The notes under the pieces were generated by a model, which was not told the origin of the DNA, made no database searches, and worked only from the letters and a program-made list of their open reading frames with translations. A DNA stretch of 64,000 bases from an uncultured Dehalococcoidia bacterium (GTDB lineage: Bacteria; Chloroflexota; Dehalococcoidia; Lucifugimonadales; UBA3495): positions 1,466,880-1,530,879 of the forward strand of contig CATOSP010000002.1 of the NCBI GenBank assembly GCA_951812625.1, written 5' to 3'. The position numbers and the translations under genes are program-made. Below, piece by piece: positions 54,074-63,060 of this stretch (position 1 is its first letter; each line of letters opens with the position of its first letter).

Positions 54074-55036
54074 ATGCTGCACCCGCCCGGGCTTGAACAT
54101 CTGCACCGGCCTGATCCCAACGCCCCGCCGGTTGTTGAGTTTCGCGGCGTCAGTGCCGGTTACGGCGGCGCTCCGGTAGTCGAAGACGTTAACCTGGAGA
54201 TCATGACCGGAGACTTTGTCGGGCTGCTTGGCCCCAGCGGTTCGGGGAAGACCACCCTGTTGCGCACGGTACTCGGTGCGGTGGACGTGCTCGCCGGACA
54301 TGTTCTTATAAATGGGCAACCCGCCAATGGGCGCCGGCATAGGGCAGGATACGTCCCCCAGCTGGAGACCATTGACTGGAACTTCCCGGTCACCGTCGAA
54401 GAAGCCGTGATGATGGGTCGCACCATGTCCAACGCCTGGTTCCCCTGGTTCCGCCGCAGAGAGCGGGAGTTGGCACTGGATATGATGGAGCGGCTTGGTA
54501 TCGCCCAACTGGCTAAGCGCCACATCCGGGAGCTCTCCGGCGGACAGCAACAACGGGTGTTTCTTGCCCGCGCCCTCGTGAGCAATCCTGAACTGCTCCT
54601 TTTGGATGAGCCAACTTCCGGGGTCGACATCAAGACCCGCGACCACGTCATGCACCTGCTCCACGACTTGAACCACGCTGGCGTGACCATCATCCTGACC
54701 ACGCATGAAATCAACGCCGTGGCCGTCCATCTTCCCCGTATCGTCTGCCTGAACGGGTCTATCGTAGCCGATGGTCCTCCTCATAGGGTCATTACGCCTC
54801 ATATCCTGCACGAGGTCTACGGCGCTGAGATGCCGGTGATCCAGTATCGGGGAATGACGTTGGTGGCCGAGAGCGCTCACTTCTGGTTGCAGGGTGAGGA
54901 TGAGCCTGACCCGGTGGCTACAATCCGCGACAACAGCCACCGTGAACCCATTATCCCTCACACCCATGACACTACTGGCCCCTTGGGTCAACACCACCAC
55001 CACAGGGCCGAGCCGGTCGTCTCGGAGGATTCCTAA
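54074..55036 (+). CDS. znuC: Zinc/manganese ABC transporter ATP-binding protein, His-rich tail
   Basis: 320 residues. Walker A GPSGSGKTTLL near residue 54, Q-loop in GYVPQLETIDWNFPVTVEEA, signature LSGGQQQRV near residue 155, Walker B LLLLDEPTSG, and switch His in LTTHEINAV. The C-terminal ~55 residues are atypical, with many histidines (PIIPHTHDTTGPLGQHHHHR) that may bind metal. Usual ATPases of this group are ~250 residues. The ATG lies 83 nt after znuA. Confidence 0.92.
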   Translation: MLHPPGLEHLHRPDPNAPPVVEFRGVSAGYGGAPVVEDVNLEIMTGDFVGLLGPSGSGKTTLLRTVLGAVDVLAGHVLINGQPANGRRHRAGYVPQLETIDWNFPVTVEEAVMMGRTMSNAWFPWFRRRERELALDMMERLGIAQLAKRHIRELSGGQQQRVFLARALVSNPELLLLDEPTSGVDIKTRDHVMHLLHDLNHAGVTIILTTHEINAVAVHLPRIVCLNGSIVADGPPHRVITPHILHEVYGAEMPVIQYRGMTLVAESAHFWLQGEDEPDPVATIRDNSHREPIIPHTHDTTGPLGQHHHHRAEPVVSEDS

Positions 55037-55068
55037 CCCTGCTGGAACCATTTGAACACCCCTTCTTC

Positions 55069-55923
55069 GTGCGGGCGATAATCGCCGCAGCCCTCGTCGG
55101 AGGGCTCTGCGGGCTGATGGGTGTTTACATCGTACTGCGCGGCATGGCCTATTTGGGTCATGGGTTGTCACACGCCATTTTTGGCGGCGCGGCGGTTAGC
55201 TTCATTATGTCGATTAACTTCTACTTGGGTGCCACCGCATGGGGATTCCTTTCCGCTCTCCTGGTGACCTGGATCACCAGGAAGAACCCCACCATAAGGT
55301 CCGACGCTTCGATTGGCATCATCACCACGGCTAGTTTCGCCCTGGGGGTCGCAATAATCAGTTCTCAACGTAGGTTTACCCGTGACCTCGACGCTGCACT
55401 CTGGGGTAGTGTGCTGGGTGTCCAGGTCGAGGAACTTCTTGCAATCACTGCTGTAGCATTCGTCGTCGCGCTTGTATTCTTCCTTGGGTACAAGCTGTTC
55501 CTTTTTGCAACGTTTGACGCCGAGGTAGCCCAATTTTATGGTGTACCCACGGGTTGGGTGGATACCGTCTTCTCGTTGATGCTGGCAGCCTCTATCGTAG
55601 TCTCCATGCAGGTACTCGGAGTCCTGATGATCGCGGCAGCAATCGTCATCCCACCTATCGTGGCTCGGCTGCTGACCAATAGTTTCCGCCACATGGCTAT
55701 GTTGTCTACGGGTATCGGGATAACCTGCGCTGTGCTGGGGCTATATATCAGCTACCTTATTGAACTCACTCAGGCAGCGAAGGTTTCCCCGGGTCCCAGT
55801 GTGGTTCTCTTCTCTTCAGCGCTTTTCGTAATCACGCTCGTATGGACCCGGTTACGAAGTCGTCTTGGTCATGGAGGAACCCTCGAACGACTACCTCGGG
55901 AATCAGGTTCTGCGCTGGAGTAG
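55069..55923 (+). CDS. znuB: Zinc/manganese ABC transporter permease
   Basis: 284 residues from GTG 55069, with about eight TM segments. VGGLCGLMGVYIVLRGMAYL near the start and LAASIVVSMQVLGVLMIAAA then IVIPPIVARLLT are the ABC-3 permease signatures. Homologues usually begin with a short segment like MLEPFEHPFF. Here that segment is encoded in frame upstream (codons from CTG 55039), with GGAGG 10 nt before it, so translation may begin at the rare CTG. Confidence 0.9.
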   Translation: MRAIIAAALVGGLCGLMGVYIVLRGMAYLGHGLSHAIFGGAAVSFIMSINFYLGATAWGFLSALLVTWITRKNPTIRSDASIGIITTASFALGVAIISSQRRFTRDLDAALWGSVLGVQVEELLAITAVAFVVALVFFLGYKLFLFATFDAEVAQFYGVPTGWVDTVFSLMLAASIVVSMQVLGVLMIAAAIVIPPIVARLLTNSFRHMAMLSTGIGITCAVLGLYISYLIELTQAAKVSPGPSVVLFSSALFVITLVWTRLRSRLGHGGTLERLPRESGSALE

Positions 55924-56202
55924 GATGGGCGTCAGTTTGTCCTGAAAATGCAAAGCCGCAGTAAGTTGTGCAATTGACACTCCTTAAACCCCTTGTCTAT
56001 ACCACCACTTGAGTCATATATTGAGCTTGGGTATCGACAAATCCGGGAAGTATACAGCCTGCCGAGGGATGGTGAGGGCAAGGCTGCCTCAAGTGCGTTG
56101 CACTTGGCACCTTAGCAAAGAGAGTGGTCATCAGGCGCGGTTCTAACCCCGGCTTCGTAATAGACCAATGCCTCAGTTATGGATATTGGAGGGCAGCACC
56201 GG

Positions 56203-56955
56203 GTGACGACCAGGAATAGTCGCAGCGGCAATTCACGATCCCACCTGACTGGCTCCCGTCCACCTGAACCGAACCTGTTTCAACGGTTCGAGAACCACGT
56301 CCAGGGAAAGACCATGGCCGGGCTAATGGAGCTTGTGCCGCTTATCGTCTCAGCCTTGGTCCTTGCGTTCATCGTCCGCTACATCGACCAGTTTATCAGG
56401 CCACTGCCCTTCGTCGCTGGGAAGCCTTGGGACTTCCCAGGCATCGGCCTTCTGGCTGCCATCATCGTGTTTTATCTGATCGGCCTGCTGGTCTCCACGA
56501 GGGTTGGTCGGCTCCTCATGGAGTGGAAGAACGTAGTTCTGAACAGTATCCCGGTCGTGAAAACCATTTATGGAGTCACGCATCAGGCGACGAAGAGCGT
56601 GAGCAGTCAGTTCGGATTCACTAGGGTCGTCTTCCTCGAGTGGCCAAGAGAGGGAGTGGTGGCGATGGGATTTGTTACCGGTCGCGCCTTCCGGGATAGT
56701 AATGCCCCGGCAGATGATGACGAGCCTCAGTCAATAGTTGTGGTCTACATTCCCACGGTTCCCAACCCGACTTCAGGAAATCTGGCATTCGTTATGGAAG
56801 ACGACCTCTTTGAGACCGACATGACGGTTGAGCACGCCATGAAGCTGGTATTCTCAGGGGGGATCGTCTTGCCCGACTCAGTGTCCCTGGCCCGATTGAA
56901 TCGCGTTCGCAACGATCAGGAGTTCATCGACCGCTTCCTTGTCGACTCCCATTAG
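56203..56955 (+). CDS. DUF502 family membrane protein
   Basis: 250 residues from GTG 56203, which has GGAGGGCAGC upstream; ATG 56179 would add 8 residues. Two TM segments near residues 40-58 and 83-101, then a cytoplasmic domain: VLNSIPVVKTIYGVTHQATK is the diagnostic DUF502 motif, followed by VVFLEWPREGVVAMGFVTG, VVYIPTVPNPTSGNLAFVME and EHAMKLVFSGGIVLP. Function unknown in bacteria. Confidence 0.87.
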   Translation: MTTRNSRSGNSRSHLTGSRPPEPNLFQRFENHVQGKTMAGLMELVPLIVSALVLAFIVRYIDQFIRPLPFVAGKPWDFPGIGLLAAIIVFYLIGLLVSTRVGRLLMEWKNVVLNSIPVVKTIYGVTHQATKSVSSQFGFTRVVFLEWPREGVVAMGFVTGRAFRDSNAPADDDEPQSIVVVYIPTVPNPTSGNLAFVMEDDLFETDMTVEHAMKLVFSGGIVLPDSVSLARLNRVRNDQEFIDRFLVDSH

Positions 56956-57145
56956 GTCTGCGAGGAGCGTACCCCACCTGTTTCCCCAGTCAACTGGGAG
57001 TTAGGTGCACTGCATTGGCGGCGGTTGCTCTGGGTAGCTCGGTGGGTCCCTGAGCCCTGCTTGGGCCCATCGCGGGTCACCAGAACTCCTCGACTCTCAT
57101 TTTGCGAAAATGCCCGAACGGTCCTCCTTCGCTGGGTGTGCACAA

Positions 57146-59500
57146 TCAAGAGTCTGCGGCAGCTCCAGCAGGCGCTCCAACTGTCTCATCGTCCCCGAGG
57201 ATTATGGGGTTGGTCGGGAGTTGGATAATCATCTCCGTGAATTCACCAGGTTGAGAGTCAACTCGAATCCCACCGCCATGCTTGCGGATGATGTCGGTGC
57301 ATATGGCTAGGCCTAGCCCGGTACCCTTGTCGGTCGCCTTGGTCGTGAAGAACGGGTTGAATATCTTGTCCACCACGTCGGCGGGAATACCGTTACCGTT
57401 GTCTCGGATCCGAATCTCGATGTCTTCTTCTAAGCGCTTCGTAGTGAGCAGAAGCGACGGCTCGTACCCCGTCTCCTCGGCAGTGCGTCTCTCGGCTGTC
57501 GCATCGCAGGCGTTTGCAACCATGTTCAGGAACACGCGGCCGATGTCCTGGGGCACGACGTCTATCTCCCCCACCTCCGGGTCCATGTCCTCATTGATCG
57601 CCATCTGGAAGTCCACGTCCATAGCGCGAGCGCTGTGGAAGGCAAGCCTAGCGTTTTGTTCGAGAAGCCGGTTCAGGTCCGTAGGCTGCGGTCCCCCGGT
57701 CCCGCGTCCCATCATCAACATGTCCTGTACGATGCGGTTGGCGCGCTCTCCGTGGAACTTGATGCGGTCCATATTGTCGGACAGGTCCCCGGATATATCC
57801 TCTACTATATCCTTTTGCTCCTGGTTCAGTCTGTCGCTCGCTTCGTCCAGCGTTTCGCGTAGCTCCAGCAGCAGATCATCGGAGGCCTCTGAGAAGTTCT
57901 TGACGAAGTTCAGAGGATTCCTGATCTCGTGAGCGACCCCGGCCGTCAGCTCACCAAGAGCAGCCAGTTTTTCGCGCATCACGATCTGGTCCTGGGCCTT
58001 GCGAAGGTCCCCCAGGACCAATTCCAGCTCGTCGTTCTTGTCCTGTAGTTCCCCTGCCTGGGACTCCAGTCGGTCGTTGGCCGATTCGAGTTGACCGTTG
58101 GCGTTTTGTAGTTCCTCTGCCTGAGACTCCAATCGGTCGTTGGCCGATTCCAACTGGCCATTGGCGTTCTGTAGTTCCTGTGCCTGGGTTTCGAGCTGGT
58201 CGTTGGCCGATTCCAGTTGCCCGTTCTTTTCTTGAAGTTCCTCGGCAAGCTTCTCAACCAGGTTCAACCGCTGGACTTCAAGCGCGTGCCGCCTGAACAC
58301 TTCGAGGGCCCCGGCCATGTCCGCGATTTCGTCCTTCCCGCCAACATCGACCTCTGTTTCTAGGTCCCCGCCGGCCATGCGCCGCATCCCATTGGAGAGC
58401 AGGCCGAGCCGCCGCAGGATTACCCGTCCAACAAACAGGTACGCGATGAGAAGCGCCCCACCGATGCTTATCGCACTGATCGCCAGCAGCAGAGTGCGTC
58501 CCGTGAGAATCGCCTGTTCCGACGACGCCGTCGCCTGACGTGCGCTGGATTGGGCTTCCGCGACCAGTATGTCCACCTCGCCGCGAAGTTCGTCGGCAAT
58601 TTGCCGGTTGCGGTCTAGCAGTTCCCCCATGTGTTGGGCTAGGCGTTTCTGCTGGGCCAGCAAGGCGAACCCGGTGCCCGGGTCCATCCCTAACTCGTAC
58701 AGTTGATTGTACAAAGGGGTCACTTCGGCACGTAGAGTCGTCCCTTCCATCCCTGCCAGACTGCGTTCGATTCGCCCGTTAGCCGCCTCGAACCGTTCGC
58801 GCAGCGGCTCGATGGATGAAGCGTCGGAGAGATTGAAAGCGTTGGACAATAGCTGAATTGCGATATTTCCGTCCGCCTGTATCTCAGCGAGATTGCGGTA
58901 TCGGCCGAACTCGTCCTCCGAAAAATGCTTCGCCCGGGAAGACGGCCATTCCCCTAGCTCACTGTACCCGGTCATGGTGTAAAAGAGCTGATCGTCAATC
59001 GCAGGCCCCACGATCCTGTCCAGGTCGCCGCGTAGTCTCGCCAATTCCTCGCGCATTTCGTCACTGCGCTGGTCAAGTTCCAGGAGTTTGGCCTTGTCCA
59101 CATTGATCTCATGGATATTGTCAGTCAGGTCCTTGGCGAAAGCGCGAATCTCTGGGAGACCGCCGTACTCTTCGCTCGTTTCCTCCAGAACGGTCAGTTG
59201 CTCGTTGAAATCGTTCTGAGTCCGCGCAATGCTGATGGAGATCTCCTCGAAGCCGCTCTGCGTCGAGGCCGCCGTTAGTCTTGGCCCTGCGTCCACTAGC
59301 GTGCCGCTGTACCGGGCAACACCGAAAGCGGCAGCGATCTCGGGTATCGTGCCTTCATTGATCCGTCTCTGGGCGTCGCCGACGCTGTTGAAGGAAAACC
59401 AGCCTACTAGGCTGGCGGCGACCGTTAGCAACACGGCTCCGCCGATCCCGGCATAGAGTTGGAATGAAATGCGAGTGCTATTCCTCAACAGTCTTTGCAT
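57146..59500 (-). CDS. HAMP sensor histidine kinase with tandem coiled-coil repeats
   Basis: 784 residues. TM1 about 16-38, extracytoplasmic helical domain 40-330, TM2 about 336-358, HAMP 359-411. A long coiled coil (412-505) contains three 21-residue repeats. DHp domain with phospho-acceptor His524 in TAGVAHEIRNPLNFVKNF, then HATPase with NMVANACDATAE (N-box), IRDNGNGIPADVV (G1), FNPFFTTKATDKGTGLGLAI and GGGIRVDS. Last gene of the signalling operon, 8 nt after the binding-protein gene. The binding protein probably supplies the ligand for its sensor domain. Confidence 0.9.
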   Translation of the reverse strand: MQRLLRNSTRISFQLYAGIGGAVLLTVAASLVGWFSFNSVGDAQRRINEGTIPEIAAAFGVARYSGTLVDAGPRLTAASTQSGFEEISISIARTQNDFNEQLTVLEETSEEYGGLPEIRAFAKDLTDNIHEINVDKAKLLELDQRSDEMREELARLRGDLDRIVGPAIDDQLFYTMTGYSELGEWPSSRAKHFSEDEFGRYRNLAEIQADGNIAIQLLSNAFNLSDASSIEPLRERFEAANGRIERSLAGMEGTTLRAEVTPLYNQLYELGMDPGTGFALLAQQKRLAQHMGELLDRNRQIADELRGEVDILVAEAQSSARQATASSEQAILTGRTLLLAISAISIGGALLIAYLFVGRVILRRLGLLSNGMRRMAGGDLETEVDVGGKDEIADMAGALEVFRRHALEVQRLNLVEKLAEELQEKNGQLESANDQLETQAQELQNANGQLESANDRLESQAEELQNANGQLESANDRLESQAGELQDKNDELELVLGDLRKAQDQIVMREKLAALGELTAGVAHEIRNPLNFVKNFSEASDDLLLELRETLDEASDRLNQEQKDIVEDISGDLSDNMDRIKFHGERANRIVQDMLMMGRGTGGPQPTDLNRLLEQNARLAFHSARAMDVDFQMAINEDMDPEVGEIDVVPQDIGRVFLNMVANACDATAERRTAEETGYEPSLLLTTKRLEEDIEIRIRDNGNGIPADVVDKIFNPFFTTKATDKGTGLGLAICTDIIRKHGGGIRVDSQPGEFTEMIIQLPTNPIILGDDETVGAPAGAAADS
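58052..58240 (-). repeat. Three tandem 63-bp repeats in the histidine kinase
   Basis: Residues 421-441, 442-462 and 463-483 of the kinase are near-identical 21-residue units with core LQNANGQLESANDRLES. The third is followed by a partial copy (ELQDKND). The unit is a heptad multiple, so copy number changes alter coiled-coil length by three heptads without changing phase. Confidence 0.9.
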
Positions 59501-59508
59501 GAGACTAC

Positions 59509-60867
59509 TCAGCGCTGAAAGTCCTTGAGTGTCTGTACGGGGCGATAGTTGCCGTTCTCATCAATTGCTGTGACAAACACGGTGTCGGAGCCTTGGTTGT
59601 CCCCTTCGCCGTATCCCAGTTGGAATCCATCGATATCGAAGCGCCCTGAACTTCTGAGGCCGTCCAGGAAACACTCCCGGTCAACTTCTCTACCGCAACT
59701 CTCCAGACCGAAAATAGCGAGACGTCCGGCCAGATACCCCTCGAAGGATACGAATCCTGGTTCGGCGTCAGGCGCGTAATCCGCTAATGCCTTCCTGTAG
59801 CTCTCCGCGACTTCTGAATCTCCAGTCGGGAAGGGAACGACCTGGGTGACAACGACACCCTCCCCCTTGGATTCGAGCCCATGTTCATAAGCGAGGTGCT
59901 CAAGTCTGTTGGCCAAGGCCTTGGATCCTACAAAAGACACTGTCATGAATACGGGGTCAAGTCCTATATGCCGAGTCCATGAGACCATCTCAGCCACGGG
60001 GGCGTACGCCCCGATCATTATGACCGCTTCAGGGGACCCCCTGCGGACGTCCACGAGACCGGTTTTGATCGCTGTTGTGTTGCGCGGGTAAACTCCGATG
60101 CTTACGGGTTGCATCCCCCGCCGGTCCAGGGCCGCCCGGACCCCGCGATAACCCGCCCGGCCAAAGGAGTCATCCTGGTACATAATCGCAATGCGCTCAA
60201 CTCCCAGGTCACGCGTAAGCAGATCAACCATTTTCTCGGTTTCCTGGTAGTACGAAGCGCGCAGGTTTATGATGTTGGTCCAGTTCTTGTCCCGCAGGAA
60301 CTCTGCGCCGGTGAAGGGTGCGATGTAGGGTATACCGGCGTCGGCGGCCACAGGAGTGGCGGAACGGGACGTAGGAGTTCCCACCGCGCCGATCAGGGCG
60401 AATACGCCCTCCTCGATCGAGCACTTGTTGGAGTCGATGGCCTTCTCAGCGACCGCCTTCTGCGGGTTGATCAGGCACTTGGTATTGGCAATAGCCGCTT
60501 CCGGTTCATAGGAATCGTCCAGCGATGCAAGGAGAAGTTGCCGGCCATGCACGCCGCCGGCCTGCCGGTTCACTTCGCTGAAGGCGGCTTCTATCCCCAG
60601 GCGCATGTTGCGTCCTAGCTCCTGGGCGGGGCCGCTGAATGCTGCTGACTGGCCGAAGGTGACAGAGTCTTCCGAGATCCCTGGTTTGGCGCCCTCAGTT
60701 CTGAGAGTGTCCGTGGAGGCCGCGTTAGGCTGGGGCGTGACAGGCTCGGCAGTCCCGTTTCCAGGTTGGGAGACCGAGCATCCCGCGATACTGCTGATGG
60801 TCAGAACCACCAGGACTATACAAGCAATTCCCCGGAAGATCTTGGCGGGGCAGGCCCGAGAGGTCAT
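59509..60867 (-). CDS. Periplasmic-binding lipoprotein, Leu/Ile/Val-type (Peripla_BP_6)
   Basis: 452 residues. Signal with hydrophobic core and lipobox SSIAGC at residue ~29. The fold begins ITFGQ-like SVTFGQSAAFSGPAQELGRN near residue 67, with GGVHGRQLLLASLDDSYEPE, ALIGAVGTPTSRSATPVAAD and YRGVRAALDRRGMQPVSIGV. Two-lobed type I amino-acid or amide binding proteins normally feed an ABC importer, but no permease or ATPase is near. The neighbour is a HAMP kinase, so a receptor role is more likely. ATG overlaps the preceding stop by 4 nt. Confidence 0.88.
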   Translation of the reverse strand: MTSRACPAKIFRGIACIVLVVLTISSIAGCSVSQPGNGTAEPVTPQPNAASTDTLRTEGAKPGISEDSVTFGQSAAFSGPAQELGRNMRLGIEAAFSEVNRQAGGVHGRQLLLASLDDSYEPEAAIANTKCLINPQKAVAEKAIDSNKCSIEEGVFALIGAVGTPTSRSATPVAADAGIPYIAPFTGAEFLRDKNWTNIINLRASYYQETEKMVDLLTRDLGVERIAIMYQDDSFGRAGYRGVRAALDRRGMQPVSIGVYPRNTTAIKTGLVDVRRGSPEAVIMIGAYAPVAEMVSWTRHIGLDPVFMTVSFVGSKALANRLEHLAYEHGLESKGEGVVVTQVVPFPTGDSEVAESYRKALADYAPDAEPGFVSFEGYLAGRLAIFGLESCGREVDRECFLDGLRSSGRFDIDGFQLGYGEGDNQGSDTVFVTAIDENGNYRPVQTLKDFQR

Positions 60868-61283
60868 TTATCCCTGCGAGTTACCAGGGCCACGTGGTTT
60901 CTCCCATCCTCACGCTTGTATCGGAACTCATCGACCATTGAGCGTACTAGATGGACACCCAAGCCTCCGATTGGCCGCTCGTCGAGAGGGGCTGTCAATG
61001 ATGGGTCCGGAGCATCCTCGGTCGGGTCGAAGGCTTTTCCGTCATCGGTAATTTCGATGCTCAGGAACTCCGGTTCCGAATTGAGGACAATTTCTATTTC
61101 GTGTACACCCTCATCGTGGCCATAGTTGATGATGTTGAGGCCCAGTTCTTCTAGGATCAGATTGGCCCGGAAGACCAGTTCTGGGGGCCACTCCTCACGT
61201 TCCCCCAATGCCTCGACCTCGGTGGCGATGCGGTTGAGCTCATCCTGGCGATTGAGGATCGTCAGCTTTAGGGTCTCGCTCAC
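60864..61283 (-). CDS. RsbW-like anti-sigma/serine-protein kinase
   Basis: 139 residues, GHKL ATPase fold. N-box ELVFRANLILEELGLNIINY near residue 36, G1 box SIEITDDGKAFDPT near residue 75, and G2 box RPIGGLGVHLVRSMVDEFRY near residue 104. Such proteins phosphorylate a STAS antagonist and may sequester a sigma factor. GTG start overlaps the upstream PP2C stop (GTGA) and its stop overlaps the lipoprotein start (ATGA). Confidence 0.9.
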   Translation of the reverse strand: MSETLKLTILNRQDELNRIATEVEALGEREEWPPELVFRANLILEELGLNIINYGHDEGVHEIEIVLNSEPEFLSIEITDDGKAFDPTEDAPDPSLTAPLDERPIGGLGVHLVRSMVDEFRYKREDGRNHVALVTRRDK

Positions 61284-62449
61284 GGCGTCTTCTCGCTACG
61301 GGTGAGCGCGAGGCATGTTATGTCGTCGGTCTGTGGGAGGTTCCCGACGAAAGCATGGACAGCAGCGAAGGTCACATCATTGGCTTCCTTGGGACTCTTG
61401 GGTGGCGTCTCGGCAAATATGTCCCGGAGCCGCTCCAGTCCGAAGAAGTCCTCGTCGCTCCTCGCCGCCTCGGTCACACCATCAGTATAAAGAAACGCTG
61501 TGTCCCCGGGTTCGAGTTTCACAGTATTCTCTGAGAAATCAAACTCAGGAATTACACCCAGCGCAATGCCGCCAGTCATAGGCAGGAGTACAGACGACCC
61601 GTCGGGACGAACAATCAGCGGCGGGTTATGGCCAGCATTGGCATAGGTCAATTCTCCTGTATTTGAGTTATATACGCCGTAGAACACGGTGACGAACATT
61701 CCCGTATCGTTGCCTTCCTGCAGCAGGGCATTGACCTCTTTCAGGACGTCTCCGGGGTCCAACAGTCCGATGGCGGCGCCCTTTAGCATGGTCCGGGTAG
61801 ACATCATGAAAAGGGCTGAAGGGACTCCCTTGTCTGAGACATCAGCTATGGCGATCCCCACATGGCCATCCTCCAGCGGCACCACATCATAAAAGTCGCC
61901 CCCCACATTCCTGGCAGGCTCCATGCTCGCGAAGATCTCCCAGTCATTACCCTTCGCGAATTGGGTGGGTAGGATCGACTGCTGCATGTGATGGGCGATA
62001 TCTAACTCGTTCTGCAACGCCACGAGTTTGTCCCGTGATGCAAGCGCCTCGCGCCATTCCTTCAAGTGGTTGAGGGTGCGGTCAATTGTTACGCGCAGGT
62101 CATCAAAGTCGAGAGGCTTGGTGACGAAGTCGAAAGCTCCCCGGTTCATGGCCGTGCGGATGTTTTTCATGTCCCCGTAGGCTGAGATGATGATCGCTCT
62201 GATATCCGAGTCGATCTTGGGAATATGCTCCAGCAGCGTCAGGCCGTCCATCTGGGGCATGTTAATGTCCGTGACAACCATGTCGATGTCGGGGTCCCGG
62301 TTTAACACCTCCAGCGCTTCCACGCCGTTCCCTGCGAACAGCAGTTCAAGCCGACCTGCTCGTATGTCCCTCCTCATCCTTTGGGAGAAGAGGGGTTGAA
62401 CATCGGGTTCGTCGTCAACAACCAGGATCCTGTTAGGCCGTTCCGTCAT
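61280..62449 (-). CDS. Response regulator receiver-PP2C (SpoIIE) phosphatase
   Basis: 389 residues. Receiver domain 1-125: ILVVDDEPDVQPLFSQRM, phospho-Asp in DMVVTDINMPQMDGL, Lys in FDFVTKPLDFDDL. Linker coiled coil 126-160, then PP2C/SpoIIE from about 165: NVGGDFYDVVPLEDGHVGIA and IADVSDKGVPSALFMMSTRT carry the metal Asp residues, later YANAGHNPPLIVRPDG, FLYTDGVTEA and DDITCLALTR. It should dephosphorylate a STAS protein when the receiver is phosphorylated, perhaps by the kinase in this operon. Confidence 0.94.
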   Translation of the reverse strand: MTERPNRILVVDDEPDVQPLFSQRMRRDIRAGRLELLFAGNGVEALEVLNRDPDIDMVVTDINMPQMDGLTLLEHIPKIDSDIRAIIISAYGDMKNIRTAMNRGAFDFVTKPLDFDDLRVTIDRTLNHLKEWREALASRDKLVALQNELDIAHHMQQSILPTQFAKGNDWEIFASMEPARNVGGDFYDVVPLEDGHVGIAIADVSDKGVPSALFMMSTRTMLKGAAIGLLDPGDVLKEVNALLQEGNDTGMFVTVFYGVYNSNTGELTYANAGHNPPLIVRPDGSSVLLPMTGGIALGVIPEFDFSENTVKLEPGDTAFLYTDGVTEAARSDEDFFGLERLRDIFAETPPKSPKEANDVTFAAVHAFVGNLPQTDDITCLALTRSEKTP

Positions 62450-62534
62450 TCGTCCACCGGCTTCCAGTTAATCCTCAGCCATACAACCATGCACCTCATG
62501 GGACACATCGGGGAATGGCTGAAGTGGGGTTTGA

Positions 62535-62867
62535 TTACAGGGCGTTCTTGGCGTCGTGCACCGTGGGGTGCATCGGGATGATCTTGTCGAATCCGCTGAT
62601 CTGGAAGATCTCTTTTACTGAGTCGGACAGGCCGCAGACAGCGAACTCTGTCTCTTGCCTCTGTAGGGCTTTCGCGGTGAGAAGGATAACCCTTAGTCCG
62701 GCGCTGCTGATGTAGAAGAGGTTCTCCAGGTCCAGAATTACCGCGTGATCTTCCCGTTCTATTACTGATTCAAGATCGTCCTGAAAAGCTTTGGCGTTTG
62801 CGCCGTCTATCCGGGCTTCTGCCTTTGCGATCAGGGTGCCGCCTTCTCGAACGGACTCAATAGGCAC
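62535..62867 (-). CDS. STAS-domain anti-sigma factor antagonist
   Basis: 110 residues from GTG 62867 with GAGGAGGCAGGAGAA upstream. A GTG at 62912 is possible but lies only 14 nt from the tRNA. The fold starts MPIESVREGGTLIAKAEARI, contains ARIDGANAKAFQDDLESVIE, and has the phosphorylatable serine motif LENLFYISSAGLRVIL. FQISGFDKIIPMH follows. Partner of the RsbW-like kinase and PP2C phosphatase encoded next. Confidence 0.9.
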   Translation of the reverse strand: MPIESVREGGTLIAKAEARIDGANAKAFQDDLESVIEREDHAVILDLENLFYISSAGLRVILLTAKALQRQETEFAVCGLSDSVKEIFQISGFDKIIPMHPTVHDAKNAL

Positions 62868-62925
62868 TTCTCCTGCCTCCTCATCCCACCATTGGACTTG
62901 ATGCCGGAACACCTTGCGTTCGAGT

Positions 62926-63001
62926 TGGTGGAGCTGGGGGGACTCGAACCCCCTACCTCTTCAATGCCATTGAAGCGCTCTCCCGGTTGAGCTACAGCCC
63001 C
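62926..63001 (-). tRNA. tRNA-Ala(GGC)
   Basis: A 76-nt cloverleaf on the minus strand with encoded CCA. Acceptor GGGGCTG pairs with CAGCTCC, including the G3-U70 pair that defines alanine tRNA. The anticodon loop is AT-GGC-AT between CTTCA and TGAAG, and the T arm has GGTTCGAGTCC. The anticodon GGC reads GCC and GCU. Confidence 0.97.
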
Positions 63002-63027
63002 ACGTGATACTTGGTCCAATAGCGGAC

Positions 63028-63057
63028 AATATATCAAATTCAACCTAATCCAATCAA
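63028..63057 (-). promoter_or_regulatory. Candidate promoter for tRNA-Ala and STAS operon
   Basis: Minus strand TTGATT (63052-63057), an 18-nt spacer and TATATT (63028-63033), each four or five of six to consensus, about 27 nt upstream of the tRNA 5' end. Confidence 0.4.
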
Positions 63058-63060
63058 CAA

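Noticed and set aside
54068..55171. 367-codon minus-strand frame opposite the zinc ABC ATPase
   Set aside because: The plus strand carries all ABC ATPase motifs; the antisense frame has none.
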